Assembly: GCA_934045905.1 (NCBI GenBank)
Contig: OW203768.1
Location: 25,945,060-26,009,059, forward strand
DNA from: Leuctra nigra
Lineage: Eukaryota > Arthropoda > Insecta > Plecoptera > Leuctridae
Direction of reading: 5' to 3'
Length of the DNA stretch: 64,000 nucleotides
Shown: in pieces, positions 54,748 to 64,000 of the stretch
Layout of the letters: each line of letters opens with the position of its first letter
Position numbering within the stretch: the stretch's first letter is position 1
Position numbers and translations under genes: made by a program
Notes under the pieces: model-generated
What the model was told of the DNA's origin: nothing
The model's database searches: none
What the model saw: only the letters and a program-made list of their open reading frames with translations

Positions 54748-56090
54748 TAAGAGGAGTCATGAGAACAATTTCTCGTCGACTTCAGCGCTCAGTTGGTGAG
54801 CTTAGGTACTTTTGTTTTGTGACAAACTTGTGAACGCTTTGTGTTGTTTTGCACTTCCTTATCAGGAGGATCTAAATTCCAAACTACATCCTGCCTCAGA
54901 TTCCTGACCAGCCACAATTTCAAGTTTTGTCTCTATTCTGTTGTTTCGAAGAAATAAATTCGTCAAATTGAACTCTAATTCATCTATTTTTCTTCCGATT
55001 TCTTCAAATAAAAAATGAATATGCTTGTTGTTACTTCATCTGTTTGATGAAACGAGAATATTTCTCAAATTTTCGTTATATTGTAAAGTCAACTTATGAG
55101 CGTAGATACATGAGCTGTTATCTATTGAAATTGACTAATTACGCTTCACTAATTGATCCCCTGCCTGCGAGGGTACATCCGTCCCCGTCTACCTGGGTCT
55201 TGATCATTTCCTGAACTCAAACCTGTCCATTCACAGGCAGCGGTCAATGAGGAAAAATGGATAAAAACTGGAAATGTTATAATGAAGTACTGGACGCGAA
55301 AATGGAAGATGCAATAACATTTTTTTAATGAATTTATAGATGATGACAATTATTGACAGTAAAAAAATAAACAAAATAGATTTTGTTTTGAAAAAAATCA
55401 GACAATATTACACATTTTCATTGTTTGAACTTATATGGCTAATGAAAATATGAAAACATTCTAGGAAAACTACATCATAGTTTCGTCAAAATCATAGCTT
55501 ATTTCATACAACAAAACACACGATGATCAAAAATAATAAACCACTAATAAAACAGAAATACAGTAAATAATACAAAAATAACTATATTATAAATATTAAA
55601 TTCAAAAAAATAAGAATACCACAAATATTGGAGAAATTGATACCCAAAACTTTTTGTATTTTTGTTCAAATAAAATTAAAATACCCAATAATTAATTGGG
55701 TCCAGTAAATATAGAATTTATCATTTCCATTAATTGGGATTATTTTATAGTCTCAATTACACAAGCCAGCGTCATTTAGATAGAATGTGTAAAACGAAAT
55801 GAGCCACCTCGATGTCGACAGTTACTATCTTTTATAAATAATAACAAATAGTCACTACAATTGAAATAAAATTAATATCTTAAGAATTACAAAGGAAACA
55901 TGAAATCGAACAAATATGAAACAGTGAGAGTGTTGACTGATACCAAATAATAAACTTAAAATTTAGTATTATTTTATATAATGTATTGCCAATAACTGGG
56001 TTTATTTACAAAGTTAGCTGAGAGTTTTGATACAGAATGCATAAACAAATAAACAATCGAAATTATTATTATGGTACTTGATATCGGCAT
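54748..56090. other. Unassigned AT-rich stretch
   Basis: No gene recognised. ACCCAATAATTAATTGGGT at about 55682-55700 is a 19-bp palindrome. The end near 56004 has a TTTATT that is AATAAA on the minus strand, a possible polyadenylation signal for the gene upstream of it. Confidence 0.45.
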
Positions 56091-56155
56091 TTAAAGCAAC
56101 TTTCGCCTTACTGCTTTTTTGGGCTTACGTGCGGTTTCCATATTCGTAATCGGTG

Positions 56156-59154
56156 TTACCTCGGTATCGTGGGATTTTTTTTTCTTCTTTCTCTGTCTTC
56201 CTTTTTTCGTTTTTTTTCGACGGCCTTCTGCTTTTGTAATTCTTGAGCTGCTATGACATAATCGGTATTTTTTATTGGCATGGATCTCCTTCTTCTGGGA
56301 TCGACCAGTTCTGGAAGAATGCAATCAATGTAAAACAGTTGCAGTTTCTTCTTCATGGAATTCTCCCAGAATGCATCGTCACGTTCGATTCTCTCAACTT
56401 TGATACCTTTAGGGGTCCATACACAGAACAAACAATACTGTCGTTTAGCTACATGGAGCTGGCCCTGCACCTGATAATAATACTGATGATTGGTATTGAT
56501 CCCAGTAATCTCCGTCTTCGTTTTGTTTGTTTCCCAAAATTTAATTTTGCCTTGCAATATTCCCTCTTCCGGTGTCATCTCCTTGCACGAATAGGGACAT
56601 TTGACTTCGATTAGCCCATCTTCTCCGATTAGTCCGTCTGGAGAGGCACCCAAATATGGCATTTCTGCATCAATGTGCAAACCACAGCTGATGATCTTCA
56701 CTCCTTGTTCCTGTTCGAGTTGCTTTATTGCACGAGGCTCATTTTCTTTTCCATGCTGTACTGCCTTGCATGTACTAAGGTCGTCGTCGCGGTAAAGCTG
56801 ATTAAAAACAAAACTTTCACATCCAGTGTAGGGGCGTCGGTTTTTGTTGCACACGGTGCCGAAGTTTGAAGCGGTCAACAACTTTCGTCGCAACTCGAAC
56901 CATTCTGGGCAATCCCCTTGATGAATCGTGTCCCTCTCAATAGCGCAACGTCTTTCTTCAGTTAGTTTGAGGTTTTGCAGAAATTCTTCACTCACTTGAG
57001 CATATAACTCCGGGCTCATATCTGGGCGCTGGACATTCTTACCGTAATCTTTGTCGGCTGGCATTGATAGTGTTTTTTTTCTCCTTCCATTGTTTTCATC
57101 ATTTTCTCTTAAGTCCTTATTTTTTTGTGTTTTTCTCACTCGTCGAATTTCAATATTCTTCGTGAATTTTCCCGGGCTTTTTCCAAACATTTTCCTATGT
57201 AGGTTACTCAGTGGTGTTTTTGTGTTGTGGGACACAACCGCACCTGCCACTCGAGCTGCGTACGATCTCTTCAGAGCGAAGTTCACGCGTTTGCCGCCAA
57301 TGAACTTTGCCACAATCGAATTAAATTGTTCTGCAATGTTGTTGTCTACATCTTCAATAAGGCTCCTGGCATGTCCAGCAATGTAGTTGACAGGAACCAT
57401 GATCGATGCCATCAACCCAGACGAAGAAAACTCCGGCACCAAGTTTTTCTCATCCTCCTTTGCCCCCTTACAGAAATAATCCTGACATTTCGCATGGCTA
57501 CCAAATGTATGTTTGGGTCCATTTTCGATGTCTCTTCTAAGATTAACAATTTTCTCATGAAGAGAAGACGAATTGTTATTCTTGTGGTGCTTTACTGCTG
57601 ATGTGATGTTTCTTCTTAATTTCAAAATTTTTCCTCCTAGAACCTTTCTTAGATTGATGTTGTGCTTGGTTGTTGTTGTAAGATCCTTCATTTTATTACA
57701 AAAGTTACGTAACAAATGGTTCCGGCATTCGATTTTAATGACAGTCAAATCTGTGTAAGGCCTGGAGTCAATGATCTTTTTATAGACACTGCTGTCGCCG
57801 TCAGCAATGAACTTGCCATACTTGACACCATACATTTCCATGCTTTTATTAAACCCTTCTACAATCACGTCTGATTCCATGCTTGTGGAGCTGCCCGTCC
57901 AATTTCGGTAACAAGTATGGCTTTCAGGTTGCACATTCTTAGCTTCGGCTAGGGAACAAATCGTGCAATATCGATTTCTGACACCTATGAAAAGGACTTT
58001 CTTGGTGCGGTAGCCGACAATCGCAGCAACACCTGACAGGGAATTGTAGTTAGTTCTATACGATCTTTTGGCCCAACTACCGTCAGTAACCACTGTCAGG
58101 ATAGGGACTCCGTCAATTACTTCTCCATGCTCAATAGCTAGAGCGGCTTCTTCTTTAGCGGCTTGAGCCATCTCGTCCAATGCTGCAGCCTCCCACGCAT
58201 CCGACACCTTGTCGTGGTACTTGGCATATGTATTCGTACTCATACATGGAACATTCATTGCTGTGGTCAACTGCTCCAACTGGTAATGTCCAATACCAAC
58301 CGTCATCGCTCCAGACACAGCAGCCGAGTTTACATCAATATTGTCTCTCTTGGGATTGTCCGTATACACTTTCTTCTCGAAATTACACATTTTACACCGA
58401 AAAGTAAAAATAGATGAGAATCCACGTCTTGCTTCACTCACTACTTCCATGTCCCCGAACCCGCAGCCGGTGATGCTGTGGTGGTCCAGCGCCTGGAGAC
58501 TGGAGAGGAAGTGGTCCATCTCCACGAAACGCCTACCTTCCACGTTGAACGAGGGTGATGGATCGGGCATCGGGGGTGAAATATTCAGCTCTGGAAGCTC
58601 GACGCTGTGTAACGAACTATAAATAAAACAAAAAGAGATCATATTATAATGTGTACAAACACACGTTTATGTGTATTAATCTAAATAACTCGTCTAGGAT
58701 CTTTATAATTATATATATTTCATTTCGTATTTTCACGAACACATTAATTATAATGCCATGTTATGCTACTGTGTTACTTTTTTTCTAATGCTTGGATAAT
58801 AGATCGGGAATAAATTATTTGTAATATCAAGGAAGTTTTAGGAGACAGATTATTTAAAAAAAAGGTTACATTCCAGGAAAGAGGGCTCAAGTGGAATACA
58901 AGTGAAATTGACAATTACCTCTGTACGTTCCAAGGATTCGCCTCTTCAATCTCGACGCTCTGTGTATCATCTTGCTGAACGCACTCGTCATCCTGCTCCA
59001 TGCACGGATCTTCCTGCTGCATGAGAGAATCATCCTCATTGTCGCCTGGTTTATCGCGGTTTTCACGCCACCTTCGCAAGTTTTCGCCGCGGTTTTTCTT
59101 TCTTCCACACGACAAATTCAAACGCTTGCCTAATTTCTTGCTAATTCGCCCCAT
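56156..59154 (-). CDS. Mutator-like DDE transposase fused to YqaJ nuclease, two exons
   Basis: Exon 1 is 59154-58919 and exon 2 is 58616-56156; the 302-bp intron has GT (58918) and AG (58617) with a pyrimidine-rich acceptor, and phases agree, giving 898 residues. Exon 1 is basic (KKLGKRLNLSC) then acidic. Positions below are in the spliced protein. The Mutator-like domain has CKMC (153-156), first Asp in VVTDGSW (257), CTIC (296-299), second Asp in IADGDSS (351/353), a C-x2-H in ECRNH (376/379) and Glu in NNIAEQF (508): a complete DDE set. The YqaJ/lambda-exonuclease-like domain (~650-850) has LRRKLLTASNFG, GKENEPRAI, GASPDGLI (D739), IEVKCP (E749, K751) and YQVQGQ (~794-797). The C-terminus is Lys/Arg-rich, a likely nuclear signal. 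No stops or frameshifts. Whether it is a live transposon, a domesticated gene or recent relic is open. Confidence 0.85.
58617..58918 (-). other. Intron of the Mutator-YqaJ gene
   Basis: The donor reads CAGAG|GTAATTG and the acceptor TTTTATTTATAG|TTCG. Exon 1 ends with two codon bases and exon 2 supplies the third, so the frame continues with Ser-Ser-Leu-His. The intron itself is AT-rich. Confidence 0.8.
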
Positions 59155-59475
59155 TTTACACTTTTACATGAAATAATACCGAACTACATACCAAATACTC
59201 GTAATCTAAAACGCACTCTTGAAAACAACTAATAAATCGTGAAACGCGTGATCTTCGATGCACCTTGTACAAGCGACAAACACTTACTGATTTCAGAAAC
59301 TAAGTTGACACGCAGGATATTGCCATATCGAAAGATGACTCGGACTCATCATCCGGTCAGAACTCTAATTGGTCTACCTGTGTTTTCCAACAAGCTCAAT
59401 TATTGGTTCAACATTGAGCTTGGTTTTCTGCTGGGAGATTCCATAAGATTTTGATTGAAATCTCAATAAAAAATT
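59155..59475. other. Upstream region of the Mutator-YqaJ gene
   Basis: It would hold the promoter. No TATA box stands out, and no terminal inverted repeat matching the 3' side was found. The plus frame at 59239-59454 is unrecognised. Confidence 0.4.
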
Positions 59476-59484
59476 ATAAAGCGA

Positions 59485-59520
59485 TGCTTTCATCATCATC
59501 ATAATCATCATCATCAACGT
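59485..59520. repeat. CAT microsatellite
   Basis: A (CAT)n run with small interruptions. Confidence 0.8.
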
Positions 59521-59582
59521 TAGCTGAGTTTACAATGAATGTAAAAATTGAAAGTATATATGAAGTGAAAAATATGCGGCAG

Positions 59583-59655
59583 AACTGGGGCTCGAACACT
59601 GGACTTCTCACTTACTGAGCGCAACTTGCTAAGCTTCCGGCCAGACGGATATTAC
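59583..59655 (-). repeat. tRNA-like sequence with pol III box A and box B
   Basis: On the minus strand TTAGCAAGTTGCG matches box A loosely, and GTTCGAGCCCC matches box B well, about 35 nt apart. A paired acceptor stem is not obvious, so it is more likely the head of a tRNA-derived SINE than a tRNA gene. Confidence 0.4.
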
Positions 59656-60490
59656 CGACATATTTGGGTGGACCAGCGAGAGGTCCTGGCTAGAAGTCCC
59701 GGTTCGACAGAAAATATTTTTTACTTCGCACAACCCGTTCATGTCTGACTGTGCAAAAAAATTTCAATGAAAGTCCAGAATTGCATTTAAAAAATCTCAT
59801 GTACCTAGTCGGAGTTTGCGTGTAGATAAATTGCATTAAAAAGTAGTATTTTGATAATGCATGCAAGAAAAAATATGTGTTGTTTCACTTTTGTTCACTT
59901 ATATTTACTTTAAGTTTTTCAATTGCCGTAAACTGCATTTATATACGTTCAATAGTTTAAAATACACAAAAAATTTAAAATAAAAATAGCTTACATGTTA
60001 CTTTGTGCATTCTGAAGCTTAAAAATTACCTAATATCGTTCTAGCTTGATAATTCAATTATTTATTTTTTGAGCTATGACTGAAGTAATACCAATAGAGT
60101 CAGGTAATATTGAAAGAACCTTCTTCATTGTGTGATGAGAGTGAGCGGAGAGTCAGGAAGTCTCGCGATGGTTGGTCTGATTTTGACCCTTCTTTCCGCC
60201 TATTAGCCAGGTACCTAATCTGATGGTTGACACAGCTCACCCACCCCACTAAAACTTGGAATACAGTGTGGCCTACGTAGCAGGCGTAGGAGGACCAGAA
60301 AAATATTTAGAAACTAGCAACCATATAGAACCATAATACAGGTCAAACGATAAGAGATAGCAAATTGAAATTCGAACCATTTGTAGAAGAAGGCATTTCG
60401 AAGAACTGTACGTTTGTAAATTTCTTTTACCGTTATTCAGTCACTCACAAATCAGCATCAAAAATCGGAAAAAGTTACATCACTTGGAGT
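59656..60490. other. Unassigned stretch
   Basis: AT-rich, without recognised features. The start may be the body of the tRNA-like repeat. Confidence 0.4.
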
Positions 60491-60496
60491 GACGTA

Positions 60497-61010
60497 ACTA
60501 ACAAATCAAAAATGATTTTGATATTTTGATTAACAAGAAACAATCTGGAGTGTCTAATATTCGAAATGTCGTTGAAAGCAAGTCTTAGACTCTTACCGTT
60601 TACCCGCAAACACTGCTCAAATATCGCTAATTTTCAATCTCATAAGGCCGCTCTGAGGACTCCTCTTAATTATCTTACTCTTCCTGTTACTCGTTCGGTG
60701 TTGTTCTTCCATCGGATTGAGATAGCTCATGTTGAAAATATTGAGAATAGTTATTGTCGAAAATATGTTTATAGCAAATTAATTGAAACGTATTCCATTT
60801 CTAAAGGTAACAAACATTCAAAATGTATAAATTGCACAGACACTTGTGGTTTTGTTCTCGAAAAATTGTGTAAACTCCCTGAAGCTGTCCTGAAATCACT
60901 AGCCAGCCGCGCTATGCTGAGATTCTTAGTCGGCAGTCGGAGGCTCAACGTGTCGGACGTGTGTGTGTTGCTGCGCGCTCTGAGTGTTTAACACGCATTG
61001 CTGCAATACG
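60497..61010 (+). repeat. Repeat R4 with left terminal inverted repeat and empty LINE site
   Basis: 60497-60662 is the reverse complement of 19217-19400. 60709-61010 matches the sequence on both sides of LINE copy 1. At 60788-60800 the bases AATTGAAACGTATTCC run straight on into ATTTCT, so this is the uninterrupted form of the site used by LINE copy 1. The 141-codon plus frame here is not recognised. The match is lost after about 61010. Confidence 0.8.
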
Positions 61011-61380
61011 AAGCCACGGCGGAACCACATATAATATTATTTGGTGTATAGTTCGTCGGTTATGCCATTCATTTAATGGTTTCCCTCCTAATGTTTCTAC
61101 GGAGAACTGCGCTTTGTAGCCTTTGCCTCTCATGTGGCGAATATTTAAGTAATTAAACATATTCAAGAGATTTGGTTATAGTACATTATCTATGTTTTCA
61201 AAGACATTAGGTTCACAATTAGGTTCGCCAAATTCTCAAACCTCTCAACCAATAGGAAAGGCCAGACTGCCATCCTGCTGCAAATGCGTTTGTTTTGTGT
61301 TGGTACAGTAAGCTACTGCAATAGTTACCAGGGCCTACTATAAGCTGCTGCTACTGCAACTGTAGTAAGCAAAACGAACA
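61011..61380. other. Unassigned stretch
   Basis: Nothing recognised. A CTGCTGCTACTGCAACTG region occurs near 61345. Confidence 0.4.
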
Positions 61381-61383
61381 GAC

Positions 61384-61782
61384 CTATTGATATATGAAAT
61401 TGTGATCCTGCGTTCTTTGCAACTCTGCTGACACTTGACTCCCAAGATTTGTGGCAATGCCATCATCCATCACAATGCGTCTCGACTCTTCTTGACTTGC
61501 TCCAGATGTTTTTTTTTTGCTTTTGATCGTCGTATGTAAGACATCTGGGTTCGGTAACGAGCCATTTCCTCCGATGTTGTTAAAGGAATTATAAAAATAA
61601 TAATGATGTTTTATTCGAAAGCTTCCAAAACGTTTACTTACCATTTCCTTAATCGAGATCCTGACATCCACCTTCTCGGTCAGATGTACTCTGCTATCTC
61701 TTCCAGTTGTGGAGTTGACTCCTACACTTTTCTTTGAATCCATTTCATCTTTGAGCTCCCAGTAGAGCTCAGTAATTTTCAA
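61384..61782 (-). CDS. Hypothetical 132-residue ORF
   Basis: Unrecognised. It is basic, serine/lysine-rich in the middle (TTIKSKKKTSGASQEESRR) and has no signal peptide or membrane segment. It may be a fragment of a DNA-binding or transposon accessory protein, or chance. Neighbours give no clue. Confidence 0.2.
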   Translation of the reverse strand: MKITELYWELKDEMDSKKSVGVNSTTGRDSRVHLTEKVDVRISIKEMVSKRFGSFRIKHHYYFYNSFNNIGGNGSLPNPDVLHTTIKSKKKTSGASQEESRRIVMDDGIATNLGSQVSAELQRTQDHNFIYQ

Positions 61783-61997
61783 GCTTAAATATAATTTTTG
61801 TTGTCGGTTGATTTAAACAAAAAACTTACTTTCTATTAGACAATTGACAAATTATCGATTGAAGCTATTACAATATGGGAAAAACGCATGATGTGTTCCA
61901 TTTATTCTCTTTTCTTATATCCACTTCATAAGAAGATAATGGTCTTTGACATTTCATCGCACTACAAAAAATATTTGATATAATGTAGAATGCATAT

Positions 61998-62245
61998 AAT
62001 TCATATACCATCGTAGTTGTATATTTATAAACCACATTAAATTGGTGACATTTAAGTACTTTTGTCACGGACATTGTCATGAATATAATATCATTGAAAT
62101 TTAATGTAGAAGGTATACAAATTATTATTAAAGCTACGAATGTGTTGACATTAGTTGCGACAAGACAGCGAGGCAGATGTTGGCTAGTTCACGACTCGTG
62201 AAGTGATATGAACTGGAATCGTGGTTACTATTTACTTAGTACATT
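61998..62245. repeat. Dispersed repeat R1, copy 2
   Basis: Same orientation as 1951-2200. Shared words include AATTCATATACCA, GTGACATTTAAGTACTTT and AACTGGAATCGTGGTT. In each case the match ends shortly after the last word. Confidence 0.75.
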
Positions 62246-62276
62246 AAGATGCAGTTGATTACCTGCTATTGTACCG

Positions 62277-62810
62277 GTGTGGCCGATGCAGGTACTGAAA
62301 TCCCAGCATATGGAGCGTACTGTAATCAAAGAAAATAATCTCACTGTTGAGGACCACCAGATGGCCGCCCTCGCGTTCGCAAATCACCTTGGCTTCCAGC
62401 CAGGTTGCCGAGACGATATGGTAGCGGTACCAGCCGGTATTCTAGTATATACGGGCAGCGGAGGCGGTGGTGTAGTGGCCGTTGTAGGTGGAGGCGGTGC
62501 AGTGGTCGTTGTAGGTGGAAGCGTTGTAGGACACTTTGTAGGTGGTGGTATTGTAGGGCATGTTGTATAGGTGGAGGTAATGTGGGACAGGTCAGGCAAG
62601 TGGTTTTAGTGGTCGTTGTAGGTGAGGGCGTTGTGGGGTACGTTGTAGGAGTTGGTAGTGTGGAGCATGACTTACAAGTGATTGGAGTGGGGCACGTTGT
62701 TATATCACATGTTGTCGGGCAAGGCGGGGGCGCGGGACAACTTCGAGGACAAAACGGAGGCGCCGGACATGTAGGAGGCGATGTTGTTGTTGCGGACAGA
62801 TAATTTCACA
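62277..62810 (+). repeat. GT/GGA-rich degenerate minisatellite
   Basis: Units such as GTTGTAGGTGGAGGCGGT recur with variation from about 62440 to 62790. The overlapping plus frames translate to Gly/Val and Arg/Trp-rich low complexity. The ~60 codons before the repeat (62277-62440, NNLTVEDHQMAALAFANHLG) are of ordinary composition but unrecognised. A glycine-rich protein gene is possible but not supported. Confidence 0.5.
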
Positions 62811-63131
62811 TGTGTTATTCTCACACATAAACAGGGCAAATCTGTTCCAGGAATCACGTTTAGTATAATTAGAAAAGACAAGTAGAAGTCAAGTAGAAGT
62901 GATTTCTCGAAAAAAGAGCTGCTAAGCCCAACGATGCGTCTACGGATGACTAAACCGGGGAAAAGTTGATCTCGAACTTTACAAGTGTGTTGTTCAAAGA
63001 TGAAATTAGGGTTATCACTTGGTACATTTTAAACATTACTTATTTGTGCCACCCAGCGACACTAAACATACTTATTTTTTAATAAATAGGAACTAAGCGT
63101 TATTAATTAACAAATCAAATAGCTATCGCTT
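62811..63131. other. Unassigned stretch before the satellite
   Basis: No feature recognised. Confidence 0.4.
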
Positions 63132-64000
63132 GCACTGGATGTGCTTTACCTTGACCCCGACAGATGTCGTGCTCCTCACTCCACTCGCCGTTACAGCTAC
63201 AAGTCACAGTCCTAGAGATGAAGTCGGCGCTCGCGCTTGCGCCACTGGATGTGCTTTACCTTGACCCCGACAGATGTCGTGCTCCTCACTCCACTCCCCG
63301 TTACAGCTACAAGTCACAGTCCTAGAGATGAAGTCGGCGCTCGCGCTTGCGCCACTGGATGTGCTTTACCTTGACCCCGACAGATGTCGTGCTCCTCACT
63401 CCACTCGCCGTTACAGCTACAAGTCACAGTCCTAGAGATGAAGTCGGCGCTCGCGCTTGCGCCACTGGATGTGCTTTACCTTGACCCCGACAGATGTCGT
63501 GCTCCTCACTCCACTCGCCGTTACAGCTACAAGTCACAGTCCTAGAGATGAAGTCGGCGCTCGCGCTTGCGCCACTGGATGTGCTTTACCTTGACCCCGA
63601 CAGATGTCGTGCTCCTCACTCCACTCGCCGTTACAGCTACAAGTCACAGTCCTAGAGATGAAGTCGGCGCTCGCGCTTGCGCCACTGGATGTGCTTTACC
63701 TTGACCCCGACAGATGTCGTGCTCCTCACTCCACTCCCCGTTACAGCTACAAGTCACAGTCCTAGAGATGAAGTCGGCGCTCGCGCTTGCGCCACTGGAT
63801 GTGCTTTACCTTGACCCCGACAGATGTCGTGCTCCTCACTCCACTCGCCGTTACAGCTACAAGTCACAGTCCTAGAGATGAAGTCGGCGCTCGCGCTTGC
63901 GCCACTGGATGTGCTTTACCTTGACCCCGACAGATGTCGTGCTCCTCACTCCACTCCCCGTTACAGCTACAAGTCACAGTCCTAGAGATGAAGTCGGCGC
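63132..64000. repeat. Satellite array, 110-bp unit, about 8 copies to the window edge
   Basis: The unit GCCACTGGATGTGCTTTACC... repeats every 110 bp (63241, 63351, 63461 and on). The copies are virtually identical. The only variation I see is CCACTCGCCG versus CCACTCCCCG, in the order G,C,G,G,G,C,G,C, so the array has been homogenised recently. Read on the minus strand each unit has TTCATCTCTAG, 62 bases coding TVTCSCNGEWSEEHDICRGQ, and then AAG|GTAAAG, as if an exon with splice sites had been amplified. 110 is not a multiple of 3, so the array is not one open frame. Confidence 0.95.

Noticed and set aside
56091..56324. Lysine-rich minus ORF as an alternative C-terminus of the Mutator-YqaJ protein
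   Set aside because: It is in another frame over the same Lys/Arg-rich end. The main frame is open to its own stop and needs no shift.
57051..57601. Plus ORFs of 111 and 124 codons
   Set aside because: Antisense shadows of the Mutator-YqaJ gene.
59583..59655. Functional tRNA gene
   Set aside because: Box A and B are present, but no acceptor stem or anticodon arm can be drawn, so it was kept only as a tRNA-like repeat.
63132..64000. CRISPR array
   Set aside because: The 110-bp units are contiguous with no unique spacers. It is a satellite.

Overview
The window is repeat-dense, AT-rich eukaryotic DNA from an animal, most likely an arthropod and probably an insect. The reasons are an I-type non-LTR retrotransposon encoding its own RNase H, a Copia element with an internal-tRNA-type primer site, Ty3/gypsy fragments, spliceosomal splice sites, and many hAT, P, piggyBac, Harbinger and MULE relics of the kind common in insects. 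A hemipteran is my guess only. I see no bacterial-style gene, operon or CRISPR array, and no clear single-copy host gene. The best-preserved gene outside the retrotransposons is itself transposase-like.

Layout. 0-12.3 kb holds broken DNA-transposon relics (hAT, P-like, Harbinger-like, piggyBac), a gypsy RT scrap, one SINE and several dispersed repeats. 12.4-18.76 kb is a full-length I-type LINE with a 12-bp target duplication, an HDV-like ribozyme head, an intact ORF1 and an ORF2 carrying one frameshift and one stop. 18.8-27.4 kb has the rest of the repeat it landed in, a second SINE, two hypothetical ORFs, a gypsy gag relic and an internally deleted LINE. 28-35.6 kb is a graveyard (hAT, a possible GIY-YIG tail, a THAP-type transposon exon, gypsy integrase, MULE, RTE-like LINE) with two SINEs. 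35.69-41.94 kb is a second, nearly identical LINE copy with an intact 1228-residue ORF2 but a stop in ORF1; its 3' end is replaced by a SINE. 42.4-52.7 kb is a Copia relic split by a minus-strand I-type LINE, which is itself split by two SINEs and a Jockey-like LINE. 52.7-54.8 kb is another LINE relic. 56.1-59.15 kb is an apparently intact two-exon minus-strand gene joining a Mutator-like DDE transposase to a YqaJ nuclease. 60.5-62.3 kb has further copies of dispersed repeats, and 63.13-64.0 kb is a 110-bp satellite running off the window edge.

How the parts relate. The LINE and its SINEs share both ends. The 5' end starts with a run of C and folds as a nested double pseudoknot of the HDV ribozyme type. 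The 3' end is a conserved stem-loop followed by short A+T-rich repeats. The SINE body between them is unrelated to the LINE. This fits a LINE/SINE parasitic pair in which 5' RNA processing and 3' reverse-transcriptase recognition are both copied. Neither LINE copy here is self-sufficient, but one keeps ORF1 and the other keeps ORF2. The MULE-YqaJ gene is the other notable object: a transposase with its catalytic residues kept, fused to a lambda-exonuclease-like nuclease.
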